Shown here: one piece after another, positions 33,424-45,899 of the stretch | Position numbering within the stretch: position 1 is the first letter of the stretch | Layout of the letters: every line of letters starts with the position of its first letter | Notes under the pieces: generated by a model | The model's database searches: none | What the model was told of the DNA's origin: nothing | What the model saw: only the letters and a program-made list of their open reading frames with translations | Position numbers and translations under genes: made by a program | Assembly (NCBI GenBank): GCA_903813345.2 | Contig: CAIIXF020000005.1 | Coordinates: forward strand, 248,001-312,000 | Direction: 5' to 3' | DNA from: Owenia fusiformis | Lineage: Eukaryota > Annelida > Polychaeta > Sabellida > Oweniidae | DNA length: 64,000 nt

Positions 33424-36400
33424 CATGTATTGATGGTTTTTGCTGTCTGGTCTGTTAGTTTCTACAATGCCGCCAACTTTGTCAATCTTGCAGTGAAGTC
33501 GTCCTTGTGAGATAAACCTGGACAGCTCCCTAGAAAAAGTTACATTTTATGAGAATGGTATTAATATACAGAGATTATCCAATAATTATGCATATTATCC
33601 CATGCTCATCCATATATCTCTTGATAGAATAACAGATTTGGTATTACAGTATTAATACAATTGAATCATTAAGGTACTGGTCAAACGAAAACATTTTTGA
33701 AAAAATAGTACCATGGGTACTAGGCTCACGTGGGAAAGCTAAAATGAAACAGTGGAGGCCATTTTGAATCTTTGCAACATATTTTGCCGAAACTTGTAGA
33801 CATTGTTGATAATCTAGAAATAAAGGTACCTGTATAATTTCAAGCAAATTAAGGGAACACTTGTGGAGTCATGACCAAAAATAAGCTGAAACCTGATTTT
33901 TCCGCACTAAAAGTGGTCACCATTGAATATTTGCAACTAATTTTGCCGTAACTTAGACATTTTTGATAAAGTGTTTTAGGTACCTTGAAATTTGAAGCAA
34001 ATTAATGAAAAACTTTGAGAATTATAACCAAAAGAGCTGAAATCTGATTTTTGTACAATAAAAATGGCCAACATTTAGAAACAAGGTGAGCTTTTGAAAC
34101 ACCACTTATGGAACTATAGACGACCTTATGTAGACACATTTAAAAATTGCTATACCTGCACATGTTATTCTCTGGTACAAAATAAAGTGTGAAGGCATGT
34201 GTGTATTTCCTTGCTTTTTTCAGGAAAGCATCATTTCATTGTCTTCTTTCAGTAAACCTGATAAGAGGTCAATGGTAGCTCCAGGAAATGCTGATATTTC
34301 AAGAAAATGGTTGCATTTTCAATTTTCCAAATTTCTTCTTCAAGTTTGTCAACAACACTGGATTGCCACTGACCTCTTACCAGATATTCTAATAGAAGAC
34401 AATGTAATGATACTTTCCTGGAAAAAAGCAAGGAAAACACACATGCCTTCATACTTTATTTTGTACTGAAAATAACAAGTGCAGGTATAGCAATTTATTC
34501 AAAAATCTTTCTATTCCACCAATACCTTAATACTTCTACAAGAAAAATTCTAAACCGACTCAAAATCTCACCTGTCAATAAACTCGACTGTGACTCCAAA
34601 TGCCTTGGCCATATATACGAGAGTAAGGCTCTGATAAGACTCTAACAACTGGGCATACGCAAGCACTCTCATCTCCCTAGCGTAGAACCTGTAGTGCTTG
34701 GACAGGTACCTGTCATACTTCAGTTTCTCTTCCATCTGGGCTGAAAGTTAATTCACACGTTTACAATGGGTTTAAACATTGACCCACAGTTCAACAGTTC
34801 AGCAAAATAACAATATATTTTTACGATGCCAGGAATTTCTCAGTCTGTAAAAATATTGTAAAAGCTAACATATGTGTAAAATATCTACATATTTCTGAAA
34901 TTGTAACAAAAAGGGCTTCTAAAACTATATTCAGTGTGCTCATTTATGCTATTCCTTTCAATAGTTACCAACAACATATACTTTTCGAAAACTTCTTTGA
35001 ACTTACATTATTTCCCATCATATTTTCAAAGTCTTTTTAAACATAGGTCGGGTTGAAAAAGTTTGTCAAATTACAACAGCAGAGCCAGGGCAAAGATACT
35101 CAAAGATGCAACAGTTATCTTACAAGCTTTGAAGCAAATGGGCAATCCACCCACTTGGAATTTTTAAAATTCACATTTAAAATATCAGCAAAATTGATCT
35201 ACCTAGTTGTTTGAAGAATGATTCATATTGACACTCATACATAGAGAAAAGATATTCCTTCACTTCAGGCAGGCTATGTAGAACTTCTAGAATCTCAGAT
35301 CCACGGATCACCTTGAATTACATAAAATAAAAGATATATAACAAATCAAATAATTTGAGCATGTAAGACAGAAGTACATCAATCTGAAAACACTAGAGAC
35401 CAAACAAAACAAAATTCAGAATATCAAATAAAAATATTAAGGGACAATACTTGGTATACCGAAGAAAACTTGAGAGAGGCCATACTTTTGTTCACTTAAA
35501 AAATTATGACGAAAAATGTTCATAAATCATGAAAATAAATAATTAGAAGAATTCAAACAAGGTCATATTTACAATCTAATTTTTTTTACCTTTTCTCTAA
35601 GTTTTGGTCTTTCAAGGGCTATAACACTGCACAGCACAGTATATGTAACAAAATCCTTATAATCCATCAGTTCATATGAGGTGAATGTAGCCACTGTGTC
35701 TAGGAATAAGTTAGCTGCTGTTTTAAAGTCTCTTATAGCCATGCTGTAGGCTCCTTTGTAAACCTTTAGTCGGTTTCTTCTGTCCCAATCTCCACCTTCA
35801 TCTATCAGACTGAAAGGAAATCAGTGAATCTGTAATCTGTATCTTTTATTGTTTAATTTATTTTAACTAGATAACAACAACGTTGTTAAGTCTAAGTTAA
35901 CTCTAAGTAGACACATATAAAGTTTCAACAAAGTTGCACACATGTTGTTTGTAAATGGCGGACATTTTTCAAAATTTTAAAGTGTCATAAGACAGTGTGA
36001 CATGCTTAAGAGTTTTCACATATTTTCAGCAAAAATTAGAAAATAGCGTGTAAACTGTATTAGGGTCATCATTTTTCAAGATGGCTACAATGTGTTTCTT
36101 AAATATTTACATTTCTTGCTTTATTAATGTCCTATATAACTTTTTTACAATTAAAATATATTGCAATAAATCTGGCTGTGGTAGGGAAAAATGTCTAAAA
36201 TAATAAGCTACTTCGTTCATAAAGTCTTCAATACGTCCATCTCATTCGCAGTTCGTTCAGGTCGCACCACATCGGTGTGCAACGTCCTATAACACGTCCC
36301 TTGGTCTAGAAGGTCATCATGACCTGATTACAGAACGATATGGTCGCCATCGAATTTTTGAATCATTTCAAAATTCTAAAATCACCTTCCCGTCTGAGAA

Positions 36401-39400
36401 CGTTCATGAAGTTCGTAAATAGTCATTAGAAACTTGCAGCTACGTTCATTCCGTTCGCACACAGTTTAAAACCAGTTTTGAAGAACACAGTGGCAACTTG
36501 TTTGGTGTGATAGCTATATTTTTGCTAAGTCGTTCATAAGCAGTCTTTAATTCGTTCTTAATCAGTTTAAACCCATTTGCAATTAGTTCTACCTCATTCT
36601 CAATATGTCCTCAGACAGTTCAACTCGTTGTTAAAACGTCCCTAGTAGGATTGAAGTACGACGGTTCCGTTCACAGTACGTCCAAGTCGTCGTTAGTACG
36701 TTGTCACTCATTCTAATTGTAGAACATGACAACCACGAGAGCATTTTGAGCATGTTCTAAGTTCTAGAGGACCTACCTGTTCAAGTACGTTCGATGAAGT
36801 TGGTAAATAGACCCCAAACGGTTCTAAGTACGTCCAGTCCGTTCGTTCACAGTTGAAGCCCATTTTCGAAAATGTAGTGAGAACTAGTTTGGTATGATAG
36901 GGTTATATATTGTTCCTAAATTACTGTAGAATCGGCACTATGTGGCCATTTTGAAAATCAGCTTTCGAACAGAACTTCTACCCCATAAAGCATATGTGTA
37001 CAAAATATGAACAAAATTGGGCCAAAGGTATTTGAGTTATTGTCCGGATGGATGAATATATAGACGGAGACGTTCCCTATATGCCTAGGAACTTTGTTCA
37101 ATGGGATAATAATCTATACACTACTTCACCGGTGATCCGCTCGATTATGCTGGTTGAACCGTTTTGGTAACAAAATGTAGGACGTGGAAGGTACGACTTT
37201 TCTTTTTTCCTTATTTGACGCGTTGTAGGCAGAATCCACACAATGTTTTTCTCACAAACCTGTATTAGCATCATATGTTTTAGAAATTGCACATGTTTTT
37301 TCGCAAATATGTACATTTTCTTAAACTTATGATACTGATACACATTAGTGTTAAAAATGTTGTGGGAATTCTGTGTACAACGTGTGAAATAAGTAAAAAG
37401 AAAAACCGTACCTTCGATGTTCCGACATTTTTAGTCTTGCTTAAAAGACCCTGTACTCCCCCCCCCCCTTTATCCTTCTCTCTAGGGTCTTGTAACCACC
37501 AGTAAGACACTGATATGAATTATTCATGCTAGATGGTTATCTCTTAACACATTTTGATCAGCCAATCAGATTCTTTGTTGTTCTTAGAGCAATACATGGC
37601 TATGTTAGTGCCTCTTCACTGCCAAGAAAATAGTTCCTCATACTTGCGATTATATTTCCATGATTTTATCTTGTTGTGTATAGAAATACTTTTCTAAACT
37701 TAAATCCTTCTCTTAACAAAGGTTTAAAAGCATAAAAAAAGTATTACTAACTAAAACTCACTACAAGAAAGCATGTCTGGTGTATTGATATATCAAATAG
37801 TTCCAACCTCATTAATAATTCATGATTTCCGGATCTGTTTAGGAAGGTGGCAGCACCTGCATAAAATCAGTGGTTACAAGACTGTATATTGCAAGGTAAA
37901 GAGAGTGAAGGTGATGGGGGGGGTTGGATCAGTCTTTGAGCAAGACTACGACATTTTGTTACCAAAACGAACCATTTCGGTAACCAGCATAATCGAGAGG
38001 ATCACCAGTGTACTTATCATTTTAAATATTTCAATTCAAGACCTCGTAACAAACGAAAAATACAGCACTCTTGTATGTAAGTAAAGATTACCTTTGTGCT
38101 TTTTCCAAATTTCTTGTAATGAGATCATGATCCATATAAAAAAGACCTAGTCGAATTTGGTGGAATACCATGTCCAATTTATAGCCTAGCGTCACTGTTT
38201 TTTCACCTGTTTTACGGAACTGTGATAAACAATTCTCCTGAAAATATTACCAGAGATTATCAATCTACCTAATATTCAATAAAATCACGAAAAAAGTATT
38301 CACAAATCTTTTCTATTTAATCATACAACTTACAAAACATTGTGATATTTGATAAGAAATCTCAGCGCATCTTTAAAACGTATTAACACAACAAAATGTC
38401 ACCACATTCAAATGGTATCAAAAGTGCAACAATATTGTTAACTACCATCAAAAAACAGTTGATATAATGATGTGTCAACACTTCTTGGTGGCAACAATGA
38501 ACAAAAATAGATTTCACAAGTTCACTTACTTTGTCTCCAATTTTACAATAATATTCTGCTTTGTTCAACATGAAGTCTCGAACTTCTGTTTCGCCTAAAT
38601 TTTTCTCGGCATCCTCTATTTTACTATCAAGATCCTTCAGGTGTCCCTCGTTGGCTGCTCTCATCTTGGCAACAAGCTGCGTGTCTACCTTCCAGCCAAA
38701 CTCGGCTGCAACTTCTTCATAAAAGGGTGTCATATCTGAAATAGTAATTACTACGTTAGGTATGTATTTACTAAAATAACAGTACTGTCGCTTTAAAATG
38801 ATTAGTTGCCATGTTATATCCAGTTATGCATATATTTTATATTCAACAAGAAAATCCTATAGAATTTAGAACAAATTTGGTGAAATAGGGGTTTCATTAG
38901 GATTAAGAACATTAGGCATTTAGCAAAAAACAACAGGCGAACTTAAATCTTCAATATTTTGCCGCTAGCTTCGCTCACATAATTCTAAAATTATTCGCCG
39001 CTCACATTACCATTTTAATGAATGTTTCTCACTCGCTTTGATCTCATGCACAGCGGCTTAAACGTAAGAATATCTTGTATGATGTGTTTGTGAGTCGGGT
39101 GCCTAATGTGAGACTATGTCCTTTTGTTTAGAATATGTGCATTTTAATTGAGTAAACAAGGAATTGAAGCAAGACTACCTTGTTTAGAATGTACCCCCCC
39201 CCCCTCTCATTCATTTACAATTTACATTGAAATCAAAGATTGTCAAAGGAGTGTCTAACATAAATAAACTGTAAATGTAAATAAGTTACAAGCTAAGGAA
39301 CTTATGTGATTTTATGAAAAACAAAAATAAAAATAATCCACAAAAACACATTTGACATTTGATTCAGTGTAACAAGTAATAACAACAGTGTAAACTACAT

Positions 39401-41058
39401 CAGTGATACTACAAAGTGAAAACGAGCACCGGAGACTATATAAGGTGGCATTAAAGCACCACAAACAATTGGATATAAACAAACAAACATTAAGGTACAG
39501 CTGGAAAATAACATTTTGGTAAGAAATTGCTATACCTGCTTCCCTGCGTGCAGAGTGCAGAGTTAAACTACACTCTGCCTAGTAGAGACCATATTACAGT
39601 TTAGTAGCCCCGCCCCCACAATTGGTACTGGTGACAGTTTGGATAATAAATCACTTTTGACCAATGCGCTGACCAGGCCACCAATCAGCGAGCTTGAAGA
39701 AACATACGCAAAATGCGTTCTAATTAAATATGCGCATGTCATTGGTCAATTCCAGGCTCAACGATGACATCAGAAGGAATGACCATATATAGAACGTCGG
39801 TCAAATTTGGCCGACGAACACTGATTGGCACGGTGAGTTCACAGGTTTATTTTAGTTTGAAAGAGTGAAGACGAAGCTCTCTCTTAAGAAGCGAAGTCAA
39901 GCAAATGCAAAGGGTATATACCTGCACATGTTATTTTCTGGTACACCATAAAGTATGAAGGCATGTGTAAATTTCCATGCTTTTTTCAGAAAAGTATCAT
40001 TACATTGTCTTCTTTTAGTATATCTGGTAAGAGGCCAATGGGAACTCCAGGAAATTCTGATATTTCACCCTTTCTATTTTTCCAAATTTTCGTTTAAAAG
40101 TTTCCAGACAACACAGAACCTACAATTGACTTGTTTCCAGGTTTACTAAAAGTAGACAATGTAATGATACTTTCCTGAAAAAAGCAAGGGAATATACATG
40201 CCTTTATACTAAATTTTGTACCAGAAAATAACATGTGCAGGTATAGCAATTTTTTACCAAAATGTTACTTTCCAGCTAACCTAATCAACCAACCATGGCT
40301 TATCGCATCCTACGACCCCTTTAGGTTGTGGTCGTACGCCCGATTCATTGGTAAGCCTGTCTTTCTACAATGTCGGAGAATGGACTACGCATTGCACTAT
40401 TAAATGACCTACCTCGATACATTCCAGAGTATTTTAGAATTCTTTTTATGTTGTTAGATCGCCAATTGTATGGATTTATCGGCAGAACGAAGAGATTTTA
40501 GTTTTTACATCAGAGATATGTCAGCAATTTTCAAAATGTCGGAAGGGGAATTCCCCAGGGATTTCCCTTATGACTGGTGCATGCCGGGAACTGAATGGAG
40601 GAATTTGACAGTTAAAATAAGATAAATATTACACGCAAATATTGCTATCAAAAACGAAAATATCTTCGTTCTGCCGATAAACCCATACAATTGAAAACAA
40701 GATTCCAGTGAGATAATTATGTGATCTCAACGGTATGAACTTAATGTGAACCTTCAGTGCCAATACCACATCATAAGTATTATCCTAAAAAGACACGTCG
40801 ATCCTGATGCGTGTGTGATCGCATCGTAGAGTTGTTGTTGAGAGTGACTTGGCGAAATTAAAAATAATAAAATCAAAAAAATGTTTGATCCATTTTATGG
40901 AAGGAGTACTTACTATCTGCTTTAATAGCCTCCATTAAGTTATTCTGAATTGTTTTATCATTCTTGTAACGATCTGTTCCGAGCCTAAATCTCCATTGCG
41001 GTAGCTGAAGATTGGGATTCTTCTCCAAACCTTGTTCTTCCAAATTTTCGACCGGCAT
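33424..41058 (-). CDS. PSMD6: 26S proteasome non-ATPase regulatory subunit 6 (Rpn7), seven exons
   Basis: PSMD6/Rpn7 is a PCI-domain subunit of the 19S regulatory lid and helps assemble and brace the deubiquitinating lid. Exons on the minus strand: 41058-40914, 38735-38530, 38237-38092, 35809-35590, 35311-35203, 34740-34572, 33529-33424. All splice phases fit and give 367 codons. Recognisable stretches are [15 protein letters not shown] at the N-terminus, [62 protein letters not shown], and [20 protein letters not shown] in the PCI winged-helix region. The start at 41058 is chosen over an upstream in-frame ATG at 41076 because the family begins MP(L/V)ENLEE. The human protein is 389 residues, so about 22 C-terminal residues remain to be placed (see 32545-32583). 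Introns 1 and 3 are packed with transposons. Exon identity is secure. Confidence 0.95.
34144..34495. mobile_element. Foldback MITE in PSMD6 intron 6, copy A
   Basis: Arms of about 110 bp begin AATTGCTATACCTGCAC and pair with GTGCAGGTATAGCAATT. Same family as 39499-40277. The two ORFs on opposite strands here are the two faces of the inverted repeat. Confidence 0.8.
35865..37112. repeat. Dispersed repeat in PSMD6 intron 3
   Basis: Related sequence recurs at about 58790-59245 and 60060-60395. Shared marks are an AAGATGGCT..ATGTGTTT block and a right end with GGACAGACGGAGGCGTTCCC-type sequence followed by ATGGGATAATAA. This copy is interrupted from about 36200 to 36905 by a second repeat. Confidence 0.7.
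36200..36905. repeat. CGTTC/CGTCC-rich repeat nested in intron 3
   Basis: Contains two diverged internal copies about 380 bp apart (36405-36515 and 36785-36905), each with CCGTTCG, CAGTTxxAxxCC and GGTATGATAG-type blocks. Parts recur in reverse orientation at 47140-47350 and 47830-47870. Confidence 0.6.
37127..38010. mobile_element. Foldback element, CACTGGTGATCC family, copy 1 (PSMD6 intron 3)
   Basis: Ends CACCGGTGATCC and GGATCACCAGTG, with TACTT on both sides (37122-37126 and 38011-38015). Arms contain AAACGGTTCGTTTTGGTAAC-like sequence. The right arm is split by a nested element at 37432-37948. Confidence 0.85.
37432..37948. mobile_element. Nested 517-bp TIR element
   Basis: Ends TAGTCTTGCT and AGCAAGACTA, and CGACATTTT is duplicated exactly on both sides (37423-37431, 37949-37957). 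Arms pair over about 75 bp. Removing one duplication copy and the element restores the host foldback arm. Confidence 0.88.
39499..40277. mobile_element. Foldback MITE in PSMD6 intron 1, copy B
   Basis: Outer arms AGCTGGAAAATAACATTTTG... pair with ...CAAAATGTTACTTTCCAGCT, continuing into the AATTGCTATACCTGC arm shared with 34144-34495. The left arm is split by the insertion at 39540-39916. Confidence 0.8.
39540..39916. mobile_element. 377-bp element with 9-bp target duplication nested in a foldback
   Basis: TATACCTGC occurs exactly on both sides (39531-39539, 39917-39925). Ends TTCCCTGCGTGCA and TGCAAAGGGTA match those of the 78-bp element at 22374-22451. A TATATAG motif lies near 39788. Confidence 0.85.
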
Positions 41059-41414
41059 GTTGAAAACTGACGTCACGAAAAATGCACAGAAAAGACGAAC
41101 AAAAACAACGAATACACGAACTTGATTTCGTTCAGTGCTATATGCCTTATCAATCTTAAATTTCCCGGGATTTATTTATCATTGAATTAGATTCTTGATT
41201 AAACAGGTTCTTTATTTCTTTTGATGTAGCCAAGGGCAAGTAATCTTTTCCTGGCTTCTCTCTGAGATAGACGTCCTTTTTATAGCATACCAGATAAGAG
41301 GTTCGTAATACTTGATTCAAAAACTGTTAGCCTTTCGGTAATGTCAGAATCACCACCATCTCGATGAGTCATCAGAGCAGCCTGGTGACTTAAATCTGAA
41401 CATCTGAGTATTAT

Positions 41415-41948
41415 CACTGGTGATCCACTCGATTACGCTGGTTACCAAAACGGTTCGTTTTGGTAACAAAATGTCGGAACATCCGGAAGGTACGATTTTT
41501 CTCGTTTCCTTATTTTACACGTTGTAGGCAGAATTCCCACGACATTTTTTAACACAAACGTGTATCAGTATCATAAGTTTAAGAAAATGTACATATTTGC
41601 GAACAAATAGTTCAGAAGACAACAGAATCGTCGATTTACTTCCTCATTTAAGTTACATAAACGGTTTGGGTTAAAAGTGCAGATCTTAACTGTTTTTCGA
41701 AAAACCGTTTCTGTAACTTAAGTGAGGAAGTAAATCGACGATTCTGTTGTCCTCTGAGCTATTTTTTAGCAAACATGTACATTTTCTAAAACATATGATA
41801 CTGATGCACGTTGTGAGAAAAAACGTCGTGGGGATTCCGCCTACAACGCGTGAAATAAGGAAAAAAGAAAAATCGTGCCTTCGACGCCACATTTTGTTAC
41901 CAAAACGGTTCGTTTTGGTAACCAGCGTAATCGAGTGGATCACCAGTG
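41415..41948. mobile_element. 534-bp foldback, CACTGGTGATCC family, copy 2
   Basis: Nearly all of it is two inverted arms of about 250 bp. ATTAT is duplicated on both sides (41410-41414, 41949-41953). It sits about 360 bp upstream of the PSMD6 start codon, so it borders or replaces part of that promoter region. Confidence 0.9.
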
Positions 41949-41953
41949 ATTAT

Positions 41954-42660
41954 GTACACAAATGTGGAAACATATATGATATTATGATCATCATTGAGGT
42001 ATTACCAAAAAATTATGATGATGTTATTACAGAACAAGTTTTTAAATTCACGGGGTACCATCGAATAATTTTGGCAACGTACCGGAGAACGACATTTTAC
42101 TAAGAAATGGCAATAATTTAGCACAATATATTTTTTAACTAGAGTTCTACTTTGATTTTGACAAAAGTAAGTATTCCCATTCTGATACTCATAGCATCTC
42201 TCTCTGTTGCATCGCAGATGGATAGAGATGGAGAGGGCGTGGATTACCACGATGAAGTATTCCATGCAATGGCTATTCCATTCATGAGTTTGTAGGAATT
42301 CTGTTGGAACCCAGTTCTGATCAAGTACGAAGTTATTCAGGAAATCGGCGCAGTCGGACTTTACTCCGAAAGATGGTTTTTCGATTATAACTTTTTACAA
42401 CATTTAAGTATAGACTTTTGAAAAAAGTACAGAATAGTCCTTATACTATTGAATAATTCTGTTATTTCTGATTCACACGACTCTGATTTGTTTAATTAAA
42501 AAAAAGTTTTAAAAATATTACTTAGGAACGTAAAATTGGTGCAAGCTTTTTTCCGCTTTTGTCTATTGATGATCATAGCCTACAGCATAATTAATTTATA
42601 ACAAACAAGTAAATCTAGGATGTTTAAACTTTCTCAAAAGGGCCCTCAAAATATACTTTA
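41954..42660. other. No gene seen
   Basis: AT-rich sequence between the foldback and the minisatellite-bearing element. No exon or repeat recognised. Confidence 0.35.
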
Positions 42661-42679
42661 TTCAATTATCTACAACTTG

Positions 42680-42872
42680 GTGTAATATCTTCAACAACTT
42701 TGATGATGTACGAGTGATCAATAAGTAATGGACGCTTTTTTACACAGATACTTTTTATAGCACCCCAGTTGTCCGAAACCCAGTTGTCCGAAACCAGTTG
42801 TCCGAAACCCAGTTCTCCGAAACCCATTTTTCCGAAACCCAGTTCTCCGAAACCCAGTTGTCCGAAAAATTT
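42680..42872. repeat. Dispersed element with 15-bp minisatellite, copy 1
   Basis: A flank with GTAATGGACGCTTTTTTACA is followed by about seven units of CCCAGTTGTCCGAAA/CCCAGTTCTCCGAAA at 42763-42872. The same flank and minisatellite occur in reverse orientation at 48840-48945 and 49850-49905. Confidence 0.8.
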
Positions 42873-42899
42873 AGTCATACTTTACCAGATAAAGGGGGA

Positions 42900-43460
42900 C
42901 GCACCTCAAGCCAGTTTCATGTCATGTATTTGGCAAAATTAATGGCATGGATGCATTCTGATGTATAGATCTCTCTCTCACTGTCATCAAAACACAATAT
43001 ATATTACGGAACAGTTGATCTTATCTTATTCAATATATTTTATATAGGCAAAATAAAATGAAACATTTTGAAACCGATAAAATAAGTTAACGCATAAAAC
43101 TTTAAGAATAAACAGTACACATATTACGTTGTCAAAATGTTTCGTCGCATTTAATTTCTTAGTCTCTGTCTCTTATCAAATCGTAAAATGTAAAAGAACA
43201 AAACATTCTAAACGTAATCACTTGGGATTAACTGGAAACGAAGACAGGCTGTCCTCGTATCAAATTGGATGTTCTCCAATTCGCAAGAAGTTTCATTTTC
43301 GCCATGTACTCACTTCATCTTTTTGAATTTAATCTCTATTTCTCGAACAGAGTACCTAAATGAAGAATAATTTTTGGTTTCAAAAGATGTACACGACGTC
43401 AACTTTACTAAATAAACGCCCAGTAGGCTCATTTGCGTGAAAAGCCGGTAGTTGTATTTA
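42900..43460. other. No gene seen
   Basis: No exon, array or long inverted repeat recognised. Confidence 0.35.
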
Positions 43461-43779
43461 TACACTCCCCTCCATAAGTTTGGCAACCTTAGCTCCCCCA
43501 TTGAACTACGTGTTAAAGCCTCTTTACGTTTGAATTTTTATTTACGATGAAATAGCGTATAATATTGATGGAAACGTAACTTTACTTTATTTCCAATACC
43601 TCCTAATTTTCTAGATTTTTTTCCTCCATAACAAGAGATCGAAAATTGAACCGATAAATTTGATGAATTTTTTAAAATCGTCATTCCCGTATACACCCCG
43701 GGTGATCAATATCCTGTGTTCCGAATTTCGTTCCAGCAAGTCAGTGACCCGAGTTGTGTTTTACTGAATCCCGACAAAT

Positions 43780-43847
43780 ATGGCGGCTAATTTGACAACA
43801 GACGATGTTGATGTCGATAATTATTCAAAACTTTCTGACAGCATAAG
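43780..43847 (+). CDS. First-exon-like ORF, copy 1 (MAANLTTDDVDV...)
   Basis: An ATG in good context (caaatATGGCGG) opens 22 codons plus two bases, encoding MAANLTTDDVDVDNYSKLSD and then SI, ending at a GTAAGA donor. The 87 bases upstream and about 45 bases of putative intron downstream are duplicated in inverted orientation around 45967-45900. I could not find a second exon to the right. Function unknown. It may be a true gene start, a gene fragment captured by the surrounding TIR-bounded element, or chance, though the paired structure argues against chance. Confidence 0.4.
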
Positions 43848-44802
43848 GTAAGACTGAATATAGAGTGGCGCATTCGGTGCCTAAATATGTTTGCAACATT
43901 TTCTTAGTTGTTTATCCATATGCGTTGGGCATTACTGCTAATCGAAGCATAAGTAAACGTGACCTCATTTTCAACGCTCGCTGGAAAGTATGTCACCGAG
44001 CAGTTTTTGACCTTCTGTTAGTTAATGAGATAAACTGTTATCATGGTATAATTACTGGGTAGACGTTTAAAGTATGTACCAACTCGTGCTTCCAGTGAAT
44101 GTAAACCATTTCTTTGCATAAGCGTCCTAGAAGGCATAATAAGATATATTCCATAGTACCGAATAGGAATCGCCAGTGTTCCGACGCACTTCATGGATAA
44201 ATGCTTATAGACTATTGAATCATAATGAACAGAAGCAGTGTATACTCACGTGTGATATCTTAATTTATCAAAAGTAAGAATTGAATGCATTTGATAATAT
44301 TGATACTTTGCCAACTTGACTGATTTTTTTCTAGTCTGAGTAATTAATAAATGAGTAGTGGATTTGATTAATTGAGGATTTCCCATGTTAAAATATGTGA
44401 AAATTGTCAAGAGGCCACACACATCAGAGGATGAGAGTACAATACAACATGTGTAAATTATGAGACTATGTTGCAACACCTTCAAAGAATGGTCATTTCA
44501 CAATCCACATTGCACATACTGTAGCAGGCATTTTTATGATATATTTTAACATTGTCACAAAAATCAGGGATTGACAAAAAATATAGCATATCATATAGCA
44601 GGTATATGCCAGGTATTGTAATATATTTCAACGTTGTCACTGTTAGAGTAGGCATTACAATTTACCCATAAAAATATAATAATATTGACAACAGGCTAAA
44701 AAGTCTTCACTTAGTAAGCCATAGATAAAGGCGACGGTCACACCAGGCTTTCACGATAGCATTGCTAAGGTAATGGCAGGATCCATGCATAATTTATTAA
44801 AT

Positions 44803-45091
44803 CAGGCCCGCAGATAGGAGGGGGGGGGCCCTGGTCAGAAATTCTCTCAAAAACTTGCAGTTTTTCACCATTCTGAGCACTTTTCACATGATTGTTTGCC
44901 AAAACAACAGATCATACTTATAGTAGAAGGCTAGGCTCAAATAAACCTCAAATTGAGGTATTATCATTGAGATACTGATACTATACATACGATCGTGCTA
45001 TCAAAACTGTCAAAAGCCCCCCCCCCCCCTTGGCAAAAAATCCACCCTTGGTAAAACCGCTCCCCAATGGTGAATCCTGGATACGGGCCTG
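44803..45091. mobile_element. CAGGCCCG..CGGGCCTG family, copy 2
   Basis: Same ends and GC homopolymers as 4721-4934, with TAAAT duplicated on both sides (44798-44802 and 45092-45096). Confidence 0.75.
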
Positions 45092-45199
45092 TAAATGGTC
45101 ATCGTGGTTGTACCAGACAGCAATGCAATGTTTTGATTTGCACACATTTTTTATTTTTAAAAATCTAATTGAGAGCATCCTAATCATGTGAAAAGTTCA

Positions 45200-45267
45200 A
45201 TTTTTTTTGAATAGTTATATTCCTTCTATAAAGTGGGTACACTTTTTGGGACACCCTGTATTTGCAG
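45200..45267 (-). mobile_element. Solo mariner-type terminal sequence
   Basis: Minus-strand CAGGGTGTCCCAAAAAGTGT preceded by TA is typical of mariner termini. No second terminus or transposase was seen nearby. Confidence 0.5.
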
Positions 45268-45729
45268 TTCAATGCCAATGTGAAAATCAATATGCAGGGA
45301 AATTCGATCTTGAATTTGTAAAATAATAACAAGAAAGGTAGCACCAAATTAGCTTTCAAAGTATACAAAATATATATAATCTTATTCTGTAGCTTCGGGA
45401 CAATGACTATTTGAAAAATTTGAGGTGTTCAAAATTTGGCAAGATGTAATAAAATTGAAACCAAGGTGTTCAAAATTTGGATCAAGGTGTCCAGATTTGG
45501 ACCAAGGTGCCCACATTTTGAGGGGAGGTGTTCAACATTTCCAAGTCACTCATGTTAGGTGTTCCCAAGTTGACAGGCCTGTATTCGGTAGAATGGAATA
45601 TATCTTTCAACGACTTCTATGACGCTTATGAAATTTAATAGCTTGGATTCAAACATAGCACAAGTTGAGACATATTAATAAGGTATACTTTACAGTTATA
45701 CAATGCTCAGAGTATCCATCATTACTTAC

Positions 45730-45787
45730 AGAAGGCAAAGAACGACTCGCTGATATCGTTTTCTGCGAGCTTTTCGAATAGGGTCAT
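45730..45787 (-). CDS. Possible short exon MTLFEKLAENDISESFFAF
   Basis: An ATG at 45787 opens 19 codons and runs into a GTAAGT donor after 45730. The frame is open further upstream (KHETN before the M) but cannot be joined in phase to the exon ending at 45900. It lies on the same strand 113 nt downstream of that exon. The protein is not recognised. Could be an alternative first exon or chance. Confidence 0.2.
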
Positions 45788-45899
45788 GTTGGTTTCATGC
45801 TTCGATTTGCATTAATAGGCTACACATATGGATAATCGTTTAGGAACATGTGGAAAACATATTCCAGCACCGAATGCATTACTCTATATTCATTCTTAC

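Noticed and set aside
34197-34469. Overlapping ORFs on both strands
   Set aside because: The two faces of one inverted repeat (MITE 34144-34495).
37454-37464. Long C run as a regulatory or telomeric motif
   Set aside because: Homopolymer inside a TIR element; such runs recur in the CAGGCCC and related elements and are prone to length errors.
44246-44485. Minus-strand ORF of 79 codons
   Set aside because: AT-rich chance frame with no signal peptide, domain or splice context.
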